The notes below the pieces were generated by a model, which was not told the origin of the DNA, ran no database searches, and saw nothing but the letters and a program-made list of their open reading frames with translations. A stretch of 64,000 bases of DNA from Planctomycetota bacterium (GTDB lineage Bacteria > Planctomycetota > Planctomycetia > Pirellulales > Pirellulaceae), in contig CAUJHS010000031.1 of NCBI GenBank assembly GCA_963204915.1, positions 62,001 to 126,000 of the forward strand. The letters are read 5' to 3'. Position numbers and translations under genes: made by a program. Shown here piece after piece: positions 17,809 through 24,830 of the stretch. How positions within the stretch are numbered: the stretch's first letter is position 1; each line of letters begins with the position of its first letter.

Positions 17809-20757
17809 TCAAGACAGCGGCGGCGACCAGTCCTGGTAGGATGAAGGAGCCGAATCACACTCAAGCGTGTTCATTTCGCGAACTCCCAGTACCGTGAACT
17901 GTGTATGGGCGCGTCGCAGGCCCCAGGCGTAGACATGCGGCGGACCATCGCACCAAGATAGTTGATATGCCTTCTCTGCGGCTCGCAAGGACGCATGGTC
18001 GTCATGCAACACATGCCGCAGGTGAGCTAACAAGTTCTGAGCGTCCGCCGCGAGCAGACGATAGCCTCCTTCGTTGATCGGCGCCTCAAGATCATCGAGC
18101 AGTTCCGCGGCGTGGCTCAGATCGTTCTGTTGCAAACTAAGTCGAGCCGCACCTAGGCCCGCCGCCAGTTCCTCGCCCACGAGGCCGCACATCCGGGCCT
18201 GGTTGATCGCTCGGTAGAGATGATTCTCGGCGGCCTGTAGCTGAGATCCGTCCATCTGCTGGGTTTCGCCGATCAAGCGAGCCGTTCGAATCACGACGGC
18301 GTCATCTTCCAATTCAATCGCCAACCGCCGACAACGTTCTGCGAGCGCGCGTGCGGCGGCAAGGTCGCCCACATGAATCGCAAGTTCGCCCAGGGCCTGA
18401 TAAATGTCGAATTGAAGCTCCGACGCTTGCTTCTCAATCGCAATTCCAAGGGCGTGCAAGAGGGTCTCGCGCGCGGACTGCGGCTCGCCTTGTAACGCGA
18501 GGATCTGGCCCAATCTCAGCAAACCGGCGGCGCGGCGCGCCTCGGTTCGATCGGACTCGTTCGCTCGAATGGCCGCCTGCGCGCATTGATGCGCCGTTTG
18601 CAACCCGCCGCAAAGCTTCATGGCGTCGCAAACGCCGTAAAGCGCCGTGGTCATCTGTTCGCCGTTCGCGTTGTAGAACGCCGGCTCGAACAATCCGCGG
18701 TAAAACCGAGCGGCTTCATGGGGCCGTCCATGCAGTAGCAGTGCCTCGGCGTACGCGCGAAGCGTTTGGAACTTAGCGGGCCACGTGGAAAGCCGCGGCA
18801 ATTCGTCGATCCCGCTTGGCGCCATTTGCTTGAGAAGCTTGAGAGCTTGAGGGACTGCACCGAGTTTATACAGCGGGGCGTGCAGATGAGTGAAGTACAG
18901 GTCATAGGCGCGATCCAGCTCCCCTAGCATCACATAGCTATTGAATAACTCGACGGTCGGCTCCAATTCCTCAAGACTGCCGACGCGTTGGTAGGAAGTC
19001 GCTTTCGGCGCGTGGGCGAAATGAAGACGCAGCGCTCGATAAATTAAACTGCGCCGCTTCTCATCCATACGACTTAACGTGACGCCTCGCACCACCGCGT
19101 GCATATCATAACTGTTGACGTGAGGACGATGATCCCAGCCGATCAGACCGCGGTTCTCCAATGTCGCGAGTACGGAAATGAGTTCGGTTTCCTCGGCGCA
19201 TTGAAGTTGGCCGCCGCCAATCAAGAGCGACGTAAGCCACCCGTAGCGCGCGGCCCCGCCGAACGCCGCAACGACTTGCAGCGCGTAACAAGTTTGTTCC
19301 GATAACCCCTCTAGGGCGATGTCCATCACGTGTGACTTGACCTGGATCATCGGAAGAGAGAACGGGTCGAAGTGAGGATGGTTGGCGCGCCAAGCGTCAA
19401 AGTCTCCCGGCGTCCGCCGGTCGTACGCAATGCGACACGCGAGCGCCTGAATCAATAGTGGATGGTTCTGAAAAGTTCGAAACAGCGGCAAGAGCCGTTC
19501 CGAAACGCCATCGACGCCAAGCGCCCGCCATAGCTGTAGGGCGTCATCGTCGTTAAGACCCGCCAGGTCGAAGCGATGCACGCCGTGAACGGGCAGGCCG
19601 GTCGGCCCTTCGAGCGCCGCCGGGAACAGACGCGTGCTGAGCACAAGATACGAATTCATTCCCGCGGCGGCTTTCCACAAGAACCGCGTAATGCGTTCGT
19701 CGACGGCCTGTCGAGGAGCACGTACTGTTTCTGCGTAAGCGACGTCTTCGTCATGCACATACGCCGGATGGGCGCCCGCATAGGCCTTGAGAATTCGCTC
19801 GAATCCGTCGAGAACGACAACAAAGCGGCGTTGTGCAAGAATTTCCAGCAACTGCTGCTCACAGTGCAGGGCAGGCGATTCGTTCAAAGATCGGCGTGAT
19901 CTTCCACTGACATACGCTAGCGCCGTTTTCACGAAGTTCTCGAAAGAGGCTTCCGATTCGTAAAAACTCCACCAGAGAAAACCATCAAACGAGCTGGCCG
20001 CCGCGTTCGCTGCTAAGCGTTGAAGCCAATGCCACGTCAATGCAGATTTTCCTGCTCCGCCAATCGCGACGACACTCAAAACCGACGCCGAACGGGACGA
20101 CGCCGGCAAGGCCGCCCATGCGTCAAGTTGGGCCAGCTCTTGTTGACGACCGATCAAACCCGTAGAGGTTTTCAGCAGGCTATAAGGATGGGCGATATAC
20201 GGTTGGGGCGGAGTCGGCAGCGGCGTGTCCAGGGGGACGCGGTCTTCCCGACCCGGCGGAGGTGCGCCGAGAACCTCAAGTTTGGCCTTGGCTAACGCGT
20301 CGATCGCCAGGGCGCGAAGATCTTCCGCCGAGCGGAACTTCGCCACAATGCGCTCCGCGGCCAGTCGTTGTTTGAAGCGCTGGAGTTGTTCGGCGCCCGC
20401 CCCCGTCTCGACATGTCCCGGCTTCACATCGTGGTCTTCGCTCATCACGAAGATCAGCCGCGGGATGCCGCGCGACACGGCGCATTCATACTCTAACTCG
20501 GTAATCGACTTGCCCTGCGAGGGTATGACCGTGCCGTACCGATAGCCCAAGATGCCAACGTAGATGTCAGCCTGGCGGACCAGCGTCAACGACTTTTCCA
20601 GAATTTGAGCGTGATCGGCAGGTAGGTGCTCCATCATCGACGGCAGCATGGACTGCCTGAGGCACGCATCCATGACGCCCCCGCGATGCTCCGGCAAGTC
20701 CAGCGCGGTGCTGCTAATCATGACGACGAGCGTCTTATCCTCGCCTCGGAATGACAT
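17809..20757 (-). CDS. STAND NTPase: DUF4062 - NB-ARC/NACHT-like - TPR
   Basis: 982 residues. Residues 9-110 match DUF4062, a TIR-like/nucleoside-deoxyribosyltransferase-like fold, with I-S-S-T-A-L-D-L (14-21), D-I-Y-V-G-I-L-G-Y-R-Y-G (64-75) and S-I-T-E-L-E-Y-E (84-91). A Pro-rich linker leads to a STAND ATPase: Walker A GGAGKSAL (233-240) and Walker B VVVLDGFER (313-321). The C-terminal ~450 residues are TPR-like helical hairpins. Such proteins are signal-responsive switches; the TPRs sense a ligand and the N-terminal domain is the probable effector. There is no signal peptide or membrane segment. The ClpC-like gene follows after 46 bases, so the two are likely co-transcribed and may act together. 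Confidence 0.82.
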   Translation of the reverse strand: MSFRGEDKTLVVMISSTALDLPEHRGGVMDACLRQSMLPSMMEHLPADHAQILEKSLTLVRQADIYVGILGYRYGTVIPSQGKSITELEYECAVSRGIPRLIFVMSEDHDVKPGHVETGAGAEQLQRFKQRLAAERIVAKFRSAEDLRALAIDALAKAKLEVLGAPPPGREDRVPLDTPLPTPPQPYIAHPYSLLKTSTGLIGRQQELAQLDAWAALPASSRSASVLSVVAIGGAGKSALTWHWLQRLAANAAASSFDGFLWWSFYESEASFENFVKTALAYVSGRSRRSLNESPALHCEQQLLEILAQRRFVVVLDGFERILKAYAGAHPAYVHDEDVAYAETVRAPRQAVDERITRFLWKAAAGMNSYLVLSTRLFPAALEGPTGLPVHGVHRFDLAGLNDDDALQLWRALGVDGVSERLLPLFRTFQNHPLLIQALACRIAYDRRTPGDFDAWRANHPHFDPFSLPMIQVKSHVMDIALEGLSEQTCYALQVVAAFGGAARYGWLTSLLIGGGQLQCAEETELISVLATLENRGLIGWDHRPHVNSYDMHAVVRGVTLSRMDEKRRSLIYRALRLHFAHAPKATSYQRVGSLEELEPTVELFNSYVMLGELDRAYDLYFTHLHAPLYKLGAVPQALKLLKQMAPSGIDELPRLSTWPAKFQTLRAYAEALLLHGRPHEAARFYRGLFEPAFYNANGEQMTTALYGVCDAMKLCGGLQTAHQCAQAAIRANESDRTEARRAAGLLRLGQILALQGEPQSARETLLHALGIAIEKQASELQFDIYQALGELAIHVGDLAAARALAERCRRLAIELEDDAVVIRTARLIGETQQMDGSQLQAAENHLYRAINQARMCGLVGEELAAGLGAARLSLQQNDLSHAAELLDDLEAPINEGGYRLLAADAQNLLAHLRHVLHDDHASLRAAEKAYQLSWCDGPPHVYAWGLRRAHTQFTVLGVREMNTLECDSAPSSYQDWSPPLS

Positions 20758-20824
20758 GGCCGCGCTGCGTCCAAGGACTGGTGCGTTGAAAGACTGGATT
20801 CTCGCGAGACCGCCCGAGCAAGGT

Positions 20825-21832
20825 TTATGGGGCGGCCGGCGCTGGCCGGCGCAACGCCTTCATGGCTTCCCCCATGGCTTCGCCAATGAGGTAGTAGGTC
20901 TCGGCGTTCGTGTTCCAATGATACCCTTGATCGCTCGGAGATTCCTCCGCAGGACGCCAGAACGCCTTCGTGCCGACAAAGGCGAAGCTCCCGTTGAACT
21001 CTGGGCGCTCGGCAACGGCGGCTTGCGCCTTCATGAGCGATAACGCTCGCGGGTGCTTCTCTTCCAGACCGCTCATGCCGGTCTCGGCGATGACAAACGG
21101 CAAGTCGCGAACGTTCAGGTCTTTACGAATATCGCGAATGAAGTTCGCCAAATTGGCTTCGTACTCGGCATTGAATTTGTCGTTAATGCGGTCGTTCCAG
21201 CCTTGATGCCAGCCGAATCCAGCAATTTCATAGCGGCCGTCGGAGCCGGGTACGAGTTCTTTCACCTTGGCAAGCGAGGTTTTCGTAAGCGCGAGCGTCT
21301 CACGGTAATACTTGCCGACGAGGTCCGGCTCTGCAGCGATGGCGGCATCTTGCGACGCGCCCAACGAGTACGGAATTCCGCCGGAACTGGGCGGGCGAAA
21401 ATCGACCGCCAGACTTTTCCCGCCCCAGGCGCACTTGATGATGAGCACAGGCTCGTCGCATGCGTCTCCCATGACCCAACCAAAGCCAAGTTCGGGGCCA
21501 ATACGGTCCTCGTTGACGCCATAACCCGCGGTCAGCGGTCCTTCGCGGTCAAGATAGGAGATGAACACATCGTCGCGCACGATCCACTTCCCCTCCTTGT
21601 CGACCAGCTGAGCGAAACGCGCCGCGGTGTTTCGATCATGGACGAGATACTCCAGACTGCCCTTGCCGCCATTGCGATTCGGATCCGCCGTGATGATCCC
21701 GTGGCCCTCCATATTGGACTGTCCGGCGAGCACGAACACTTTGACGGCCTTCGGCGGATCGGCCGCCGTGGCTACGATGTCGATCGCGATGACGAACAAC
21801 GCCGCGAGGAAGAAAGACGCAGAGAGTTTCAT
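20825..21832 (-). CDS. Secreted SGNH carbohydrate esterase (sialate O-acetylesterase-like, SASA)
   Basis: 335 residues with a signal peptide of about 23 residues (ends V-A-T-A-A-D). Block I is GQSNMEG at 37-43 with nucleophile Ser39, block III is the G-F-G-W-H-Q-G-W-N-D segment, and the C-terminal D-Q-G-Y-H-W-N supplies the Asp/His pair. This matches PF03629/CE6-like acetylesterases, which remove O-acetyl groups from xylan or sialic-acid-like sugars in the periplasm or outside the cell. The sulfatase gene lies 112 bases upstream on the same strand; the pair suits stepwise deprotection of acetylated, sulfated polysaccharide. The STAND gene starts 67 bases downstream. Confidence 0.87.
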   Translation of the reverse strand: MKLSASFFLAALFVIAIDIVATAADPPKAVKVFVLAGQSNMEGHGIITADPNRNGGKGSLEYLVHDRNTAARFAQLVDKEGKWIVRDDVFISYLDREGPLTAGYGVNEDRIGPELGFGWVMGDACDEPVLIIKCAWGGKSLAVDFRPPSSGGIPYSLGASQDAAIAAEPDLVGKYYRETLALTKTSLAKVKELVPGSDGRYEIAGFGWHQGWNDRINDKFNAEYEANLANFIRDIRKDLNVRDLPFVIAETGMSGLEEKHPRALSLMKAQAAVAERPEFNGSFAFVGTKAFWRPAEESPSDQGYHWNTNAETYYLIGEAMGEAMKALRRPAPAAP

Positions 21833-21944
21833 AGGCTATTGTTGCTCTAGTTCGCAGGGTTGTATTCGTTGAAGGAGCGTACTTCGATTCGCAAAAATTC
21901 ACTACGGGCCGTACTGAATGACGCAGACGAGCCCCTACGCGGGA

Positions 21945-23345
21945 TCATACGCCATCAATTACTTGTTTCTTTTTCTTCTTCGTCGGCCGTTTGCCGGACT
22001 CGGCGCCAACACGATCGCCGCCTCGGCCTCCCCACAGCGGGGCGACGTTGTGTTCGTCCCAGGCGTTCCACTTGGCTTGAAGCTCCTGCACTTTGTCAGG
22101 ATGCGCCGAGGCCAAGTCATGATCTTCGTGGATGTCTCGGGCAAGGTTATAAAGCTTTGCGGCAGTGACCGGTTGGGAGCCGCCGGTCTGCGTATCGGCG
22201 TTGCTGTCATAGCGGACGAGTTTCCAATCGCCGCTGCGAACCGCCATCTGTTGGCCAAACCGCCAATACAGCGCGTCATGCGGCGCGCCGCGCTTCTCAC
22301 CCGATAGGAACGGCAGCAGGTTCACGCCGTCAATTTTCCAGTCCGGCGGCGCGTTGACTCCTGCCGCCGCCAGTGCGGTCGCATGCAGGTCAAGTTGAAT
22401 GACGGGCTGATCGAAGACCCCGGGTTGGAGAGTTCCTGGCCAGGCGACGACGAACGGCACGCGAACGCCTCCTTCGAGGGTCGTGCGTTTGCTGCCGCGG
22501 AGCGGCTCGTTGCGCGAACCGTTCACAGTGACGCCGACCATGGTCGGCCCGCCGTTATCGCTGAGAAAAGCGATCAAGGTGTTTTCTGATTGGCCGGTCT
22601 TGGACAATGCCGCGCGGACGCTTCCGATCGCCTCATCCATCGCCAACATCATGGCGTTGTAGGTTCGGCGCCGGGTATCGGCGACGTCGGCGAATTTCGA
22701 CAACCGATCGTCGGTCGCCTGCATGGGCGTGTGTACCGCGTTGAATGAAAGGAACAAAAACCAAGGCTGGTCACGGTTTCGTTCGATGAACGAAACGGCT
22801 TCGCGTCCGAAAGCATCCGTCGTGTAGTCGACTTCCGTGACAGGTTCCGTACCGCGCAGGATTCCGCCGGCCGCGGTGTAACTGTGAGCCCCGCCCAGAA
22901 AACCGAAGAACTCATCGAACCCACGGCGTTGGGGATGCATTTCCGACAGGTTGCCAAGATGCCACTTGCCGACGAGACCTGTTTTGTACCCCGCCGCCTG
23001 GAGTCGGTCGGCCAACGTCTTCTCGCGAACCGGCAGCCCTTGAACGCCTCCGCTCGGATTGAACTCATGCCCAAAGCGGTTCTGATAACGACCGGTCAGC
23101 AAACCCGCCCGCGTCGGCGAGCAATACGGCCCTGTGACGTACCCATTCGTGAATTTCACTCCATCGGCCGCGAGCGCATCGAGATGGGGCGTGGGGATGT
23201 CTTGGGCGCCATGAAACCCCACGTCGGCGTAGCCCATATCATCTCCCAAGATGATCAGGATATTGGGCCGGCGCGGTGGATCGGCCGCGTGCGCCTCCGA
23301 CAAGGAAGCCGCAATCATGATGAATAACAAAGGCTTGCAGTTCAT
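21945..23345 (-). CDS. Secreted formylglycine-dependent sulfatase
   Basis: A 466-residue arylsulfatase-type enzyme that hydrolyses sulfate esters. A signal peptide (about residues 1-21) is followed by R-P-N-I-L-I-I-L-G-D-D (26-36), which supplies metal-binding Asp residues. The core motif CSPTRAGLLTGR starts at Cys75, the residue converted to formylglycine. Further conserved blocks include G-K-W-H-L-G and L-S-D-N-G-G. The start is placed at ATG 23345 because the signal peptide begins there; an upstream extension to 23441 looks non-coding. The Lys-rich tail at the C-terminus is unusual. It is probably co-transcribed with the SGNH esterase. Confidence 0.92.
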   Translation of the reverse strand: MNCKPLLFIMIAASLSEAHAADPPRRPNILIILGDDMGYADVGFHGAQDIPTPHLDALAADGVKFTNGYVTGPYCSPTRAGLLTGRYQNRFGHEFNPSGGVQGLPVREKTLADRLQAAGYKTGLVGKWHLGNLSEMHPQRRGFDEFFGFLGGAHSYTAAGGILRGTEPVTEVDYTTDAFGREAVSFIERNRDQPWFLFLSFNAVHTPMQATDDRLSKFADVADTRRRTYNAMMLAMDEAIGSVRAALSKTGQSENTLIAFLSDNGGPTMVGVTVNGSRNEPLRGSKRTTLEGGVRVPFVVAWPGTLQPGVFDQPVIQLDLHATALAAAGVNAPPDWKIDGVNLLPFLSGEKRGAPHDALYWRFGQQMAVRSGDWKLVRYDSNADTQTGGSQPVTAAKLYNLARDIHEDHDLASAHPDKVQELQAKWNAWDEHNVAPLWGGRGGDRVGAESGKRPTKKKKKQVIDGV

Positions 23346-23519
23346 TGCTTCGCCCGACCTTTCATATTGGAGAACTTCGTGAACGCGTAACGAATACCGC
23401 ATGCGTCCGGCTGGACGGTAGAGTTTCCCGCGACGAGGCAAGGAGTCTTGGAGCGGCGTCGGTTGGTGGCCAGCAAGCAGGCGTTCGAAGGGGGTTCGCA
23501 GGTCATCGCCCGAGGGCTG

Positions 23520-23792
23520 TCAACGATCGCGTCGCATTGTATCGCGCCGGCGTTTCATTCCCATCAGTAAATCAAGAAGTCCGGCGTATCGCATCGTGGG
23601 ATCCACATAATGCTCAAGAACGTAAAACAGGAAGTAATAGAAGCGACAAGACGCCCAAATGAGCAGTATCAACAAAACGCCAATCTTTAACCTTGGCGCT
23701 TCCAACAAGATGAGAACGGCCGTCGTCGCCGCAATCACAAGGAACATCACCCCCTTGGCCACGATCCAAGATTTCGATTTCAGGTCGGTCAT
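23520..23792 (-). CDS. Small two-helix membrane protein
   Basis: A 90-residue protein with two hydrophobic segments (about 12-29 and 36-57), then an aromatic amphipathic stretch with F-Y-Y-F-L-F-Y-V-L-E-H-Y-V-D-P and R-Y-A-G-L-L-D-L-L, ending in a basic tail. The EHYVDPxxRYAGLxDLL pattern resembles small planctomycete membrane proteins I have seen before; their function is unknown. No Shine-Dalgarno is visible. It faces away from the 24171-24611 gene and lies upstream of the sulfatase on the same strand. Confidence 0.65.
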   Translation of the reverse strand: MTDLKSKSWIVAKGVMFLVIAATTAVLILLEAPRLKIGVLLILLIWASCRFYYFLFYVLEHYVDPTMRYAGLLDLLMGMKRRRDTMRRDR

Positions 23793-24170
23793 CAGGAAGG
23801 CCGCAGGTTTGTCGCCAAGCGAATTGCCAAAAAGTTGAGCCGTGCCGCGCCCTCTGCCGCTTAATCAAAATCGTCGCCGTAGTGCGAGCAACGACGCAGA
23901 AGACAGCTCATTGTGTTCTCCGACCACCGACGGTACAAGCGATTCCGCGCACCTGCCCACCGGCCAATGCTTGGAGCCGAACCGCTTGCCTGTCATAGAA
24001 GGGGATTCTGAAAAGGCGCGGCCCGTTGCGCCAAGATTTCGCCTCTCGAACCTGCACCGCTGTCGGCCGCTGGGAAAATCGAACCTCCCATGAGGACAAC
24101 GCCGCAAGTTCATTTTGTTTGACACATTCCGCCGAGAGACTTAAAATCGCAAGCACTGCTTAGGGTGGAT
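23793..24170. other. Divergent intergenic region
   Basis: 378 bases between the small membrane protein (minus) and the small secreted protein (plus). A minus-strand ORF at 23865-24125 has no recognisable features and an Arg-rich shadow-like composition, so it was not called. No hairpin or strong promoter was found. Confidence 0.5.
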
Positions 24171-24611
24171 ATGCTTGGTCGATTTCTTGACGTAATACAC
24201 CCTGTTCGGGGGTGGTTCTTGCTGGCGGCAGCCGTTTTGTTGCCGTTATCGCTTGAGGTCCGCTCCTGCCACGCCAGTTGTGGTGATTGGCTCGAATCGT
24301 CCGCGCCGCATGGCGCCGCGCTTTTGAGCGGGGTGCAGGACGGCAGGTTGGTGCCTACGTCGGCCGAGTTGCGGTTTCCCGGCGAAGCGCCGTGCCGTGG
24401 TCCGGCCTGCCAGCGACAGGCTCCGCAACCTGCCGCACCCGTGGCGCCTTCACGTACGACGGACACGTCGCGCGAGCATGGATGCGCCAACCCTGCTTCG
24501 GGCGCGGCCCTTCTGTCCGATTGGACGAGCTTGCTCGGCGCCGCGACTATCACGCCGCAAGTGGGGTATCCACAACGTATTAAGCGTCCTCCTCGGGCGG
24601 TGGTTACGTAA
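24171..24611 (+). CDS. Small secreted Cys/Pro-rich protein, unknown function
   Basis: 146 residues with a signal peptide-like hydrophobic segment (about 14-30, W-F-L-L-A-A-A-V-L-L-P-L). The mature part contains P-C-R-G-P-A-C-Q-R-Q followed by a Pro/Ala-rich stretch, a C-x-G-P-x-C pattern found in small exported planctomycete proteins. Six Cys in the mature part could form disulfides. The start is ATG 24171 with AGGG five bases upstream; a GTG at 24165 is also in frame. No function is assigned. Confidence 0.5.
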   Translation: MLGRFLDVIHPVRGWFLLAAAVLLPLSLEVRSCHASCGDWLESSAPHGAALLSGVQDGRLVPTSAELRFPGEAPCRGPACQRQAPQPAAPVAPSRTTDTSREHGCANPASGAALLSDWTSLLGAATITPQVGYPQRIKRPPRAVVT

Positions 24612-24716
24612 CATCAAAGGGCGGCGTTCTGAAATAGTCGCGGAGGCGACTTCCTTTGCGACGAAAGCCTCTAAACGAGGATCTTCCCGCGCTGGGCGAG
24701 AGTCAGCGGATTCTTT

Positions 24717-24740
24717 GCGCCAACGCTGGTTCGTTGGCGC
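24717..24740. repeat. Perfect 9-bp hairpin upstream of the cytochrome gene
   Basis: GCGCCAACG (24717-24725) and CGTTGGCGC (24732-24740) with a 6-base loop. No T-tract follows on the plus strand. It lies about 90 bases before the cytochrome start and could end the preceding transcript or shape the leader. Confidence 0.55.
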
Positions 24741-24830
24741 GCTCTTGCGATGAACTTCGTGGTTCGCCGTATCGGCCGTGATGCGGAAACGTGAGGTTCG
24801 GTCTTTTTTCACATCTTGGGTTGTACCGCC

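Noticed and set aside
23865-24125. 86-residue minus-strand ORF in a gap
   Set aside because: Arg-rich, no start signal, no family pattern.
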